DNA from: Leisingera coralii
Lineage (GTDB): Bacteria; Pseudomonadota; Alphaproteobacteria; Rhodobacterales; Rhodobacteraceae
Length of the DNA stretch: 64,000 nucleotides
Assembly: GCF_049056525.1 (NCBI RefSeq)
Contig: NZ_JBHUPT010000002.1
Span: 1-64,000 of the forward strand
Reading direction: 5' to 3'
In this document: positions 16,189 to 24,367 of the stretch, piece after piece
Numbering within the stretch: the first letter of the stretch is position 1
Layout: each line of letters opens with the position of its first letter
Translations under genes and position numbers: made by a program
The notes under the pieces: model-generated
Database searches by the model: none
Told to the model about the DNA's origin: nothing
The model's input: the letters and a program-made list of their open reading frames with translations, nothing else

Positions 16189-16917
16189 TCACGCTTGCGT
16201 GACCCTGGCCAGCACCGCCACCCGCACCTCGGCCGCTCCCGCCCGCAGGCAGGCATCGGTGCAGGCGCTGAGGGTGGCGCCAGAGGTCATCACGTCATCC
16301 ACGATCAGCACGTTGCGGCCCTTGATCCTGCCCAGCCGGCCCGGATGCGCCCCGATGGCAGATCCCAGCAGCTGATAGCGCTGGTCCCGCGTCTTGCCCT
16401 CCAGCGCGGGCGTCTGCCGGATGCGGCGCAGCAGGTCCGGGCAATGCTCCAGACCCGCTCGTTCCGCCAGCGCGTCTGCCAGCAGGGCCGACTGGTTGTA
16501 CTTGCGCTTGAGCAACCGGGTCCAATGCAGCGGCACCGGGCAGATCAGCGGTTCATTCTGCAGAAGCGGTTGCGCGGCCCGCTCCAGCCACCCTGCTGCC
16601 GTTTGCGCGATCTCTGTCCGGTCGCCGTGTTTCAGCGCCAGCACCAGCCTGCGCCCCTGCCCCTCATAAAGCAGTGCAGACCTCCCCTGGCTCCAGGGCC
16701 GCGGATGGCGCAGGCAGCTGTCGCATTCCAGGCGGAAACCGTCCGCCTCCCCCGGCAGCGGGGCGCCGCAGCCCTCGCAGACCGTGCCGCTGATGAAATG
16801 CATCCCGGACCAGCAGGTGCCGCACAGGCCAAAGTCACTGCCGACAAGGCCGCCGCAGCCCAGGCATTGGGCCGGGTAGATCAGTGAAACAGCGGTTTGA
16901 ATCCTGGCCAGCAGCAT
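16189..16917 (-). CDS. comF: ComF-family phosphoribosyltransferase-like protein
   Basis: A 242-residue ComF/GntX homologue. The N-terminus has paired cysteines (C18/C21 with C32/C35, then C47/C50 and C65/C68) forming zinc-ribbon-like knuckles. The C-terminal type I phosphoribosyltransferase fold ends with the PRPP loop VLIVDDVMTSGAT at 204-216. In naturally competent bacteria ComF assists DNA uptake on the cytoplasmic side; many non-competent species keep it without known function. It diverges from the NDUFAF5-like gene with only 13 nt between the two starts. Confidence 0.92.
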   Translation of the reverse strand: MLLARIQTAVSLIYPAQCLGCGGLVGSDFGLCGTCWSGMHFISGTVCEGCGAPLPGEADGFRLECDSCLRHPRPWSQGRSALLYEGQGRRLVLALKHGDRTEIAQTAAGWLERAAQPLLQNEPLICPVPLHWTRLLKRKYNQSALLADALAERAGLEHCPDLLRRIRQTPALEGKTRDQRYQLLGSAIGAHPGRLGRIKGRNVLIVDDVMTSGATLSACTDACLRAGAAEVRVAVLARVTQA

Positions 16918-16930
16918 CTAAATAGCCTCC

Positions 16931-17752
16931 ATGACACAAGCGCCCGCACAACTCTTCGACCGAAACACGTTGGCAGCCCGCCGCGCCCGCCGGCGCGCGG
17001 ATGCCCTGTTCCTGCACCAGATGGCGCGGGATGAGGCCGAGGATCGCCTGAGCCTGGTTAACAGAACCTTTACAGCGCCCGCAGTGGTCTGCCCTTTCCC
17101 GGAGGTCTGGGACGGGTTCCAGCCTGCAGCGAAGGTCGTGGCAGACACCGATGTTCTGGCGCTCGAAGAAGGCGCGCATGATGTGGTGATCCATGCCATG
17201 TGCCTGCATTGGGCCAATGATCCGGTCGGGCAGCTGATCCAATGCCGCCGCGCCCTGAAGGAAGATGGGCTGCTGCTGGTCCTCCTGCTCGGCGGCCAGA
17301 CCCTGCACGAGCTGCGCGCGGCCATGGCCGAGGCAGAGACCGTGGTGATGGGCGGCCTGTCGCCGCGGGTCGCCCCGATGGGAGAGATCCGGGACCTGGG
17401 CGGACTGCTGCAGCGGGCCGGTTTTGCGCTGCCGGTGGCCGACCTGGTGCCGCTGACCGCCGAATACCGGGATCTTACCCATCTGGTCCACGACCTGCGC
17501 GGCATGGGAGAGACCAATGCCCTTACCCAGCGCCTGAAACGCCCGGCACCGCGCGGCCTGTTCCAGCTGGCCGATCACATCTACCGCGAGCATTTCGCCA
17601 CGGCTGACGGCCGGCTGCCCGCGACATTTGAGCTGGTCTGCCTCACCGGCTGGTCGCCATCGGACAGCCAGCAGAAACCCCTGCGCCCAGGCTCTGCCCA
17701 GATGCGCCTGGCCGATGCACTGAAAGTGCCGGAAACCAAGCTCGACCCCTGA
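16931..17752 (+). CDS. NDUFAF5/BioC-like methyltransferase-fold protein with degenerate SAM site
   Basis: A 273-residue protein aligned to the NDUFAF5 family (complex I assembly; the human protein hydroxylates an arginine of NDUFS7). Shared features are the start 'LFDRNTLAARRARR', 'VIHAMCLHWANDPVGQLIQCRRALKEDGLLL' and 'AEAETVVMGGLSPRVAPMGEIRDLGGLLQRAGFALPVAD'. The glycine-rich SAM motif that should precede these is replaced by 'APAVVCPFPEVWDGF' and has no GxGxG. Either cofactor binding differs or the protein is a non-enzymatic assembly factor. BioC is less likely because no biotin genes are nearby. Confidence 0.8.
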   Translation: MTQAPAQLFDRNTLAARRARRRADALFLHQMARDEAEDRLSLVNRTFTAPAVVCPFPEVWDGFQPAAKVVADTDVLALEEGAHDVVIHAMCLHWANDPVGQLIQCRRALKEDGLLLVLLLGGQTLHELRAAMAEAETVVMGGLSPRVAPMGEIRDLGGLLQRAGFALPVADLVPLTAEYRDLTHLVHDLRGMGETNALTQRLKRPAPRGLFQLADHIYREHFATADGRLPATFELVCLTGWSPSDSQQKPLRPGSAQMRLADALKVPETKLDP

Positions 17753-17773
17753 TAAGTTTCCGCTATGGCTGCG

Positions 17774-17791
17774 CCAATGTGATCCAATTGG
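17774..17791. promoter_or_regulatory. CCAAT/ATTGG inverted repeat before hemH
   Basis: CCAAT, an 8-bp spacer and ATTGG, including the word GATCCAAT, lie 67-84 nt before the hemH start. The same half-site appears in palindromes before two aminotransferase genes in this window. Confidence 0.3.
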
Positions 17792-17857
17792 CCTTCTGCG
17801 CGTAAAGACAGTAGTTTGCCGCCAACCATCGAATTCTCAGCCCCACAGGACCTGCCC

Positions 17858-18919
17858 ATGCTGGACGCCGCCCGGACCGCCAAATGCCCTGCCCACGCAC
17901 CCGCCGATCACCCCAGGATCCCGGCGGAGAAGGTCGGCATCCTGCTGGCCAACCTTGGCACACCGGACGATTACTCCTACTGGCCGATGCGCCGGTATCT
18001 GAACGAGTTCCTGTCGGACAAGCGGGTGATCGACTACCCGTCGTGGAAATGGCAGCCGCTGCTGCAGCTGATCATCCTGACCAAACGCCCGTTCTCCTCC
18101 GGCGCGGCCTACAAATCGATCTGGAACCACGACAAGGGCGAAAGCCCGCTGATGACCATCACCAAGGACCAGACGGCCAAGATGGCTGAGGTGATGAAGG
18201 CGCGGTACGGCGATCAGGTGATGGTCGATTTCTGCATGCGCTACGGCAACCCCTCGACCAGGTCCAAGGTGCGGGAGATGGTAGCGGCCGGCTGCCAGAA
18301 GATCCTGTTTGTGCCGCTTTACCCGCAATATGCCGGCGCGACCTCCGGCACCGCCAACGACCAGTTCTTCCGCGCCCTGATGGAAGAAGCCTGGCAGCCC
18401 GCCGCGCGCACAATCGAGCCCTATTTCGACCAGCCTGCCTATATCGACGCCTTGGCGCGGTCAGTGGAAGACGCCTATGCCAAGGCAGAGAAGCGCCCGG
18501 ATATCCTGGTAGTGTCCTACCACGGAATGCCGCAACGGTATCTGATGCAGGGCGATCCCTATCATTGCCAGTGCCAGAAAACGACGCGCCTGCTGAAGGA
18601 GCGGCTGGGCTGGGACGACACCCGGATCACCTCGACCTTCCAGTCGGTGTTCGGGCCCGAGGAATGGCTGAAACCCTACACCGTGGACCACGTCGCGACG
18701 CTCGCCAAGGAGGGCAAGAAGAACATCGCGGTGATTGCGCCGGCCTTCTCTGCCGACTGCATCGAGACACTGGAAGAGATCAACGAGGAAATCCGCGAAA
18801 GCTTTGAGCACGCGGGTGGCGAGGACTTCCTCTATATCCCCTGCCTTAACGATGATGATGACCATATCGCCGCACTGGCCGGGGTTATCGAGCAGAACCT
18901 GAAAGGCTGGCTGGACTAA
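17858..18919 (+). CDS. hemH: Ferrochelatase
   Basis: Inserts Fe2+ into protoporphyrin IX in the last step of protoporphyrin-dependent haem synthesis. The 353 residues carry the metal/porphyrin His222 in VSYHGMPQRYL, and the distal Glu region APAFSADCIETLEEI. The N-terminal GILLANLGTPDD is the family start signature. I chose the ATG (MLDAARTAK) after an AGGA; a TTG 14 codons upstream also keeps the frame open. With hemJ and hemW elsewhere in the window this is one of three dispersed haem genes. Confidence 0.97.
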   Translation: MLDAARTAKCPAHAPADHPRIPAEKVGILLANLGTPDDYSYWPMRRYLNEFLSDKRVIDYPSWKWQPLLQLIILTKRPFSSGAAYKSIWNHDKGESPLMTITKDQTAKMAEVMKARYGDQVMVDFCMRYGNPSTRSKVREMVAAGCQKILFVPLYPQYAGATSGTANDQFFRALMEEAWQPAARTIEPYFDQPAYIDALARSVEDAYAKAEKRPDILVVSYHGMPQRYLMQGDPYHCQCQKTTRLLKERLGWDDTRITSTFQSVFGPEEWLKPYTVDHVATLAKEGKKNIAVIAPAFSADCIETLEEINEEIRESFEHAGGEDFLYIPCLNDDDDHIAALAGVIEQNLKGWLD

Positions 18920-18941
18920 ACCGCCGTCCCGGTCCAAATAG

Positions 18942-18957
18942 GATCCAATATTGGATC
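18942..18957. promoter_or_regulatory. 16-bp palindrome before the three-domain fusion gene
   Basis: GATCCAATATTGGATC is a perfect palindrome 33 nt before the start codon, in the only gap (71 nt) between hemH and the fusion gene. Position and symmetry suggest a dimeric repressor/activator site; the regulator is unknown. Confidence 0.5.
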
Positions 18958-18990
18958 GCCGGGCACGCCGGCAGACCGGGGAGAGTTTGG

Positions 18991-21900
18991 ATGACGCTTG
19001 CGCATTGGGCCGCCGCCCTTGAGGAACATTGGGGTATCAAGGCGGAATTGAGCCGCCTCGATGGGGAGTACGACCTGAACTTCCTGGCCCGGGACGCAGA
19101 TGGCCAAGGCTATATCCTCAAGGCGATGCGCCCCGGCTGCGAAACCTGGCTGGTCGACATGCAGGTGAAGGCGTTTGAGCACATCGCCGCGCGCCAGCCG
19201 GAGCTGCCGTGCCCGCGGGTGATTGCCTCTGCTGGCGGTCAGTCTCTGCTGACACTCCCGGATGAGGAGGGACAGGACCGGCTGGTCTGGCTGCTGAACC
19301 AGTTGCCCGGGCGCTGCTATGCCAAGGCCGAGCCGAAAAGCGATGCGCTGATCCATGAGGTTGGACAGGTTCTGGGCGGGTCGGCCAAGGCACTGGCCGA
19401 TTTCCGGCATGATGGGCTGGAGCGCGATTTCAAATGGGACCTGATGCGCGCGGGCTGGATCAGGGACCAACTGTCCTGCATCAGCGACCCTGCGCGCCGT
19501 GCGATCCTTGAAGAGACTTGTGCAGATTTCGCCAAGTTAGAGCCTGTTCTGGCAGAGCTGCCCAAGCAGGCCATCCACAATGACGCCAATGACTATAACA
19601 TCATGGTGGCGGGAGAACTGGGCGAGCCGCGCAGAGTCTCGGGCCTCATCGACCTGGGCGACATGTGCGCCGCACCGCGGGTCTGCGACCTGGCGATTGC
19701 CGCGGCCTATATCGTTCTGGACCATCCGGCACCGGAGGCCGCTCTTGCGGCTTTGGTAGCCGGCTACCATGATGCCTATCCGCTGACCCCGGCGGAAGTG
19801 GACATGGTCTGGCCGCTGCTGCGCGCGCGGCTGGCCGTCAGCGTGGTGAACTCCATCCTGATGGCGGCAGACAACCCCGATGATCCCTATGTCACCATCT
19901 CGCAAGCCCCGGCCTGGCGGTTCCTGGAAGGCAATACGCTGCATGGCGGGCTGCTGACGGCCCGGCTGCGCGCGGCGTGCGGCCTGCCGGTGGTGGACGG
20001 CGCCGAACGGGTGATGGCCTGGCTGGAGCAGGAACGCGGCAACTTCGCCCCGCTGATGGGCCAGGACCTGGCGGACGCGCCCTTGGGGTCCCTGTCGGTG
20101 GAGCATTCCATCTGGCCCCAGAACCCCTTTAACATGCCGCTGGAGGAAGCCGCCCGGGTCGGCGAGGAGTTCGAGGACAATGGCCGTATCTGGCTCGGCT
20201 ACTATCACGAGCCACGGCTGATCTACACGGATGCCGCTTTCCGCAAGGGTCCGTGGAAAGCCAGCAACAGGCGAACTGTGCATCTGGCTGTGGACGCCTT
20301 TGCCCCGGCGGACACACCGATGTTTGCCCCCCTGGGCGGCGAGGTCTTTGTGGCCGAATACCGGGACGGCCATCTGGATTATGGCGGGGTGATCATCCTG
20401 CGGCATGAGACGCCGGAGGGTGATCCGTTCTTTACGCTCTATGGCCATCTGGACCCGGAATTCCTCGACCGGCTGAAGCCCGGCGGCATCGTTGAGAAAG
20501 GCGAGGAATTCTGCCGCTTGGGCGATCCCGGCCAGAACGGCGGCTGGGCGCCGCATGTGCATTTCCAGCTGGCGCTGACCACCGAAGGGATCGAGGCCGA
20601 CTGGCCCGGTGTTGGCGATCCGGACGAGATGTACCTGTGGCGCGCGCTCTGCCCGAACCCGGCGGCGCTGCTGAACCTGCCGGATGCCAAGGTCCGCTTT
20701 CACCCGACCAGCAAGGACGACGTGCTTGCGGGCCGCCGCGCCCATTTCGGCGGTAACCTGAGCCTCACCTACAAGGACCCGGTGATGCTGGTGCGCGGCT
20801 GGAAACATCACCTGTTCGACGAATGGGGGCGGCCCTATCTGGATGCCTATAACAACGTCCCTCACGTCGGCCACGCCCACCCGCGCATCCAGGCGGTCGC
20901 TGCGGATCAGCTGAAGCGGATGAACTCGAACACCCGGTACCTGCATCCGGCGCAAACCGCGTTTGCGGATAAGGTGCTGTCAAAACTGCCCGACCACTTC
21001 GAGGTCTGCTTTTTCGTGAATTCCGGCACCGAGGCCAATGAACTGGCCCTCCGCCTGGCCCGCGCCCATACCGGCGCCAAGGGCATGGTGACGCCCGATC
21101 ACGGCTACCACGGCAACACCACCGGCGCGATTGATATCTCTGCCTACAAGTTCAACAAGCCAGGCGGTGCTGGCCAGGCGGATTGGGTGGAACTGGTGGA
21201 AGTCGCCGATGACTACCGCGGCTCATACCGCCGCGGCGACGCGGACCGGGCACAGAAGTTCGCAAACCTCGTCGGCCCGGCAATTGCCCGACTGCAGGAG
21301 AAGGGCCACGGCCTCGCCGGCTTCATCGCTGAAACCTTCCCGTCTGTGGGCGGCCAGATCATCCCGCCCAAGGGATATCTGCCTGCGGTCTATGAAAAGA
21401 TCCGCGCTGCAGGCGGAGTCTGCATCGCCGATGAAGTGCAAACCGGCCTCGGCCGCCTGGGAGACTTTTACTTCGGTTTCGAACACCAGGGCGCGCTGCC
21501 GGACATCGTGGTGATGGGCAAGCCAATCGGCAACGGCCACCCGCTGGGTGTGCTGGTCACCACCAAGGCAATTGCCGAGAGTTTTGACAACGGGATCGAA
21601 TTTTTTTCAACCTTCGGCGGCTCGACGCTCTCCTGCCGGATCGGCAAGGAGGTGCTGGATATCGTCGATGATGAAGGTCTGCAGGAGAACGCCCGGGCGA
21701 TCGGCGCGCAGCTGATCACGGGTCTGAAAGCGCTGGAGCAGAAATACGCCTGTGTCGGCGATATCCGCGGAATAGGGCTGTTTCTGGGAGTGGAGCTGAT
21801 CAACCCCGATGGCTCGGAGGCCACGGAAATCTGCTCATACGTCAAGAACCGGATGCGCGATCACCGGATCCTGATCGGCAGCGAAGGCCCCAAGGACAAT

Positions 21901-21999
21901 ATCCTGAAAATCCGCCCGCCCCTGACGATAGACACAGAGGATGCGGACATGATCATCAATGTCCTGGACGGCGTCCTGCGGGAGGTGGAGGCGGTTTGA
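18991..21999 (+). CDS. Three-domain fusion: APH-type kinase, M23 peptidase, class III aminotransferase/phospho-lyase
   Basis: A 1002-residue protein. Domain 1 (about 1-340) is an aminoglycoside-phosphotransferase/hydroxylysine-kinase fold with catalytic HND...N (His196, Asp198, Asn203) and IDLGD (Asp221/Asp224). Domain 2 (about 400-570) is an M23/LytM metallopeptidase with intact ligands His431, Asp435, His486 and HVH 522-524. Domain 3 (about 590-1002) is a PLP class III enzyme with Asp814 and Lys844 in VMGKPIGNGHP, the form seen in AGXT2L ethanolamine-phosphate and phosphohydroxylysine phospho-lyases. Kinase and phospho-lyase would act in sequence: phosphorylate an amino alcohol or hydroxylysine, then eliminate ammonia and phosphate. 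No signal peptide is visible, so the peptidase domain's place is unclear. Confidence 0.9.
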   Translation: MTLAHWAAALEEHWGIKAELSRLDGEYDLNFLARDADGQGYILKAMRPGCETWLVDMQVKAFEHIAARQPELPCPRVIASAGGQSLLTLPDEEGQDRLVWLLNQLPGRCYAKAEPKSDALIHEVGQVLGGSAKALADFRHDGLERDFKWDLMRAGWIRDQLSCISDPARRAILEETCADFAKLEPVLAELPKQAIHNDANDYNIMVAGELGEPRRVSGLIDLGDMCAAPRVCDLAIAAAYIVLDHPAPEAALAALVAGYHDAYPLTPAEVDMVWPLLRARLAVSVVNSILMAADNPDDPYVTISQAPAWRFLEGNTLHGGLLTARLRAACGLPVVDGAERVMAWLEQERGNFAPLMGQDLADAPLGSLSVEHSIWPQNPFNMPLEEAARVGEEFEDNGRIWLGYYHEPRLIYTDAAFRKGPWKASNRRTVHLAVDAFAPADTPMFAPLGGEVFVAEYRDGHLDYGGVIILRHETPEGDPFFTLYGHLDPEFLDRLKPGGIVEKGEEFCRLGDPGQNGGWAPHVHFQLALTTEGIEADWPGVGDPDEMYLWRALCPNPAALLNLPDAKVRFHPTSKDDVLAGRRAHFGGNLSLTYKDPVMLVRGWKHHLFDEWGRPYLDAYNNVPHVGHAHPRIQAVAADQLKRMNSNTRYLHPAQTAFADKVLSKLPDHFEVCFFVNSGTEANELALRLARAHTGAKGMVTPDHGYHGNTTGAIDISAYKFNKPGGAGQADWVELVEVADDYRGSYRRGDADRAQKFANLVGPAIARLQEKGHGLAGFIAETFPSVGGQIIPPKGYLPAVYEKIRAAGGVCIADEVQTGLGRLGDFYFGFEHQGALPDIVVMGKPIGNGHPLGVLVTTKAIAESFDNGIEFFSTFGGSTLSCRIGKEVLDIVDDEGLQENARAIGAQLITGLKALEQKYACVGDIRGIGLFLGVELINPDGSEATEICSYVKNRMRDHRILIGSEGPKDNILKIRPPLTIDTEDADMIINVLDGVLREVEAV

Positions 22000-22027
22000 C
22001 CGCCCTTGCCGCAGCGGCGCGCAGGCA

Positions 22028-22060
22028 ACAAAAAAGGCGGTGGAAAACCACCGCCCTTTC
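22028..22060 (-). terminator. Bidirectional terminator between fusion gene and micro-protein
   Basis: GGCGGTGG, AAAA loop, CCACCGCC. The minus strand continues with TTTTTT, ending the micro-protein transcript; the plus strand has only CTTT and is weaker. Confidence 0.75.
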
Positions 22061-22078
22061 CGTAACTGTGTCGCAAAC

Positions 22079-22261
22079 TTAGTTCGCTGCAACAGCTGCG
22101 CCAACCAGGACCAGCAGCAGCAGCGGCAGCAGGATGCCGCTGGAAGAGCCTTGTGCTTCTTCGACGATGACCGGCGGTTCAACAACCGGCTCGGACAGGT
22201 TGCCAGCAGTGGCGGTCGAAGCAGCAGCGGTCAGCGCAGCAGCGATAACGAGTTTTTTCAT
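22079..22261 (-). CDS. 60-residue exported/membrane micro-protein
   Basis: Begins MKKLVIAAALTAAASTATAG, a clean signal peptide with AXA cleavage, followed by a Pro/Glu/Val-rich linker (EPVVEPPVIVEE), then SSSGILLPLLLLVLVGAAVAA, a C-terminal membrane segment. GGAGGTTAAC precedes the ATG; seven codons of open frame upstream are less likely to be used. Similar 55-65-residue proteins are, from memory, abundant and often multicopy in Rhodobacteraceae, commonly next to ferrochelatase. Function unknown; expected inner-membrane orientation is mature N-terminus in the periplasm. Confidence 0.85.
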   Translation of the reverse strand: MKKLVIAAALTAAASTATAGNLSEPVVEPPVIVEEAQGSSSGILLPLLLLVLVGAAVAAN

Positions 22262-22399
22262 GTTAACCTCCAGAATTTGCACGGAACAAATTTAGAATCC
22301 GTGCACCCAAGACATACCTCGTATTTTTTTCTAACCAGCAAAAAAGCGGGATTGCAATTGCTTGTTATAGTTAACAGCCTAGCGCCCGTTCCCGTGGCG

Positions 22400-23017
22400 T
22401 CAAATTAGCAACACCTGTGTGCCAACTTTTGCCAGGCTGAACAATTCGGCGATATGCTCGTTGTAAAGCCCGATGCAGCCGTTGGAGGATTTGCGCCCGA
22501 TCTTGCGTGTATCATGGGTTCCGTGGATGCGGTAATACTTCCAGCTGAGGTACAGCGCATGGGTGCCCAGCGGGTTGTCCGGGCCCGGCGGGACGAAAGC
22601 GGGCCATTCCGGGTTGCGTTTGCGCATGTTCGGCGTCGGCGACCAGCTCGGCCCCTCCACCTTGCGCACCACCTTGGTGCGGCCGCGGCGGGTCAGATCG
22701 TCAGATAGCGGCACAGAGGAGGGGAACAGCTTGTAAGTGCTTTCATTTTCGGACCAATAATGCAGCGCCCGGCTGTCAATATCGACGAGGATCGCCCCGT
22801 TGCGCAGATTATCGAAGTAAGGCGTCCAGGTTTTGGCCCGGAAAGCGGAGATATTCCGCTGAACCGCCGGCTCCGGCTCTGGCGGCGGCCGCAGCGGGTC
22901 GTATGCCTGCTGAGTATTTCCGGTGTCTTCCTGCGCCAGGGCGGAAGAGGAAATCAGGGCAGCGCTGCCGGCGAGAAAGTGCCGTCTGCTGATGTTGTTA
23001 AATGGGATTCGGGACAT
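22400..23017 (-). CDS. L,D-transpeptidase (YkuD), Tat-type signal
   Basis: A 205-residue peptidoglycan-modifying enzyme. The YkuD active site is complete: His165 in IHGTHD and Cys181 in SSNGCIGLYN. The N-terminus SRRHFLAGSAAL is a twin-arginine signal followed by cleavage near SSALAQ. A Pro/Glu-rich linker (30-50) separates the signal from the domain. It could form 3-3 cross-links or attach outer-membrane proteins to peptidoglycan. Together with the other YkuD protein at 23.8 kb and the CAP lipoprotein between them it forms an envelope-related cluster. Confidence 0.93.
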   Translation of the reverse strand: MSRIPFNNISRRHFLAGSAALISSSALAQEDTGNTQQAYDPLRPPPEPEPAVQRNISAFRAKTWTPYFDNLRNGAILVDIDSRALHYWSENESTYKLFPSSVPLSDDLTRRGRTKVVRKVEGPSWSPTPNMRKRNPEWPAFVPPGPDNPLGTHALYLSWKYYRIHGTHDTRKIGRKSSNGCIGLYNEHIAELFSLAKVGTQVLLI

Positions 23018-23187
23018 GACTCATTCCAACTTGCGCAATCGGGATCCTGGGTTGCGGCAGTTTATGGCCGGAAAGCCGCAGTCGCAAACCAATCCGGCGC
23101 CCAAGTCTGCATATTTCTGCCGCCCCGTTTGCACCCGGGCCACAGGAAGGATAAGTGCAGAGGCAACTGACGGAGCATGAGAGAAAT

Positions 23188-23670
23188 ATGAAGCGTGTTT
23201 TTCTGCTTTTGGCTGCTGCCCTTCTGACCGCAGCGGCAGCCTGTACGCCCGCAACGGACTCCGGCAACGGCTACCGCATCCGCAATGCGGACAAGGTCCA
23301 GATCCGGATGCTCGATTCTGTCAATGCGCTGCGCCAGGCCTCAGGCGCGCAACCGGTTCAGCTGAACGCTGAGCTGACCGCCGCCGCCGCGACGCATTCG
23401 CGCGATATGTCGGTTCAGAACCGGCCCTGGCATTTCGGCTCCGACGGCTCCTCGCCGCTCGACCGCGTCATGCGTGCGGGCTACACCGGCACGCTGCTGG
23501 GCGAGAATATCTCGGAAACCTACGAGAATGAGCAGCAGACGCTGACCGCCTGGCTGGAACGGCCCGCAACCCGCGCTGTGATTCTGGACCCGAAGGCCGC
23601 GAATATGGGCTTTTCCTGGTTCCAGGAGCCGAACGGCAAAATCTGGTGGACGCTGGTGATGGGCAGCTGA
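23188..23670 (+). CDS. CAP/SCP-domain lipoprotein
   Basis: A 160-residue CAP-superfamily protein (cysteine-rich secretory/SCP-like). The ATG gives MKRVFLLLAAALLTAAAAC with the lipobox Cys19. The domain has 'LNAELTAAAATHSRDMSVQNRPWHFGSDGSSPLDRVMRAGY', 'LGENISETY' and 'WLERPATRAVILDPKAANMGFSW', the CAP1-CAP4 order. It likely sits anchored in the periplasm; bacterial CAP proteins are implicated in lipid binding or peptidase-like roles but few are characterised. It lies divergently between two L,D-transpeptidases. Confidence 0.88.
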   Translation: MKRVFLLLAAALLTAAAACTPATDSGNGYRIRNADKVQIRMLDSVNALRQASGAQPVQLNAELTAAAATHSRDMSVQNRPWHFGSDGSSPLDRVMRAGYTGTLLGENISETYENEQQTLTAWLERPATRAVILDPKAANMGFSWFQEPNGKIWWTLVMGS

Positions 23671-23676
23671 ACCGGC

Positions 23677-23698
23677 GCGCCGTGCGTCAGCACGGCGC
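23677..23698 (+). terminator. GC hairpin after the CAP lipoprotein
   Basis: GCGCCGTGC, GTCA loop, GCACGGCGC: a 9-bp perfect stem 6 nt past the stop codon. No T-tract follows. Confidence 0.4.
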
Positions 23699-23774
23699 CA
23701 CGCCCAAGGCTGCCAAGAAGTGCCGGCCCCGTCGGCGCATCTGCAGGCGCGGGAGCCCGCCGCCTGCTTGAGGA

Positions 23775-24302
23775 TCAGGGCCGCAAGGCGATGGCAGTCC
23801 CGTCCTGCACCATGGCATAGATCTCTTCGATCTCATCGTTTGACACCGCGATACAGCCCGCGGTCCAGTCGCTGACCCGCTCCGCGCGCTTGCGCTCCTT
23901 GGGGTTGTTGGGCTGCCCGTGGATAAAGATCTCGCCGCCGGGCTGCTTGCCCGCCGCCTGCGCCTTGGCCCGGTCCTGCACATTCGGATAGGAAATGCCA
24001 ACCGACAGGTGGTAGCGGCTGTTGGGGTTGCGGCGGTCGATCACATAGGTGCCTTCGGGAGTCTTCCCGTCGCCCTCGAACTGCTTGTGCCCCAGCGGCG
24101 CAAAGCCCAGGTCGACGTCATATTCCCGCAGGATCTCTTCGTTGTGCAGCAGATACAGCTTGCGCGCACCCTTGTTGATCACAATCGACGTAACCTTGGG
24201 TCCTTCATAGAACTGGAACCTGCTCACTGCGCCGCCAGGCCTGCTGCAGCCTGCCAGTGCAAGGCTTGCGGCAGCACCGAAACCGAATGCCCTTCTGTTC
24301 AT
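23775..24302 (-). CDS. L,D-transpeptidase (YkuD) lipoprotein
   Basis: A 175-residue YkuD enzyme with a lipoprotein signal (MNRRAFGFGAAASLALAGC, lipobox LAGC, Cys19). Active site: His128 in IHGQPN and Cys150 in SDWTAGCIAVSN. The spacing and the SDWTAGC form belong to the YafK-like branch, whose Escherichia coli member cleaves Lpp from peptidoglycan. Both this and the 22.4-kb paralogue are minus strand and flank the CAP lipoprotein. Confidence 0.92.
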   Translation of the reverse strand: MNRRAFGFGAAASLALAGCSRPGGAVSRFQFYEGPKVTSIVINKGARKLYLLHNEEILREYDVDLGFAPLGHKQFEGDGKTPEGTYVIDRRNPNSRYHLSVGISYPNVQDRAKAQAAGKQPGGEIFIHGQPNNPKERKRAERVSDWTAGCIAVSNDEIEEIYAMVQDGTAIALRP

Positions 24303-24367
24303 TATTGAGCCTGTATTTCTTATTTGCCTCTAACCAGCCCATACCGCGAAACCGGCATTAAGGAAAT

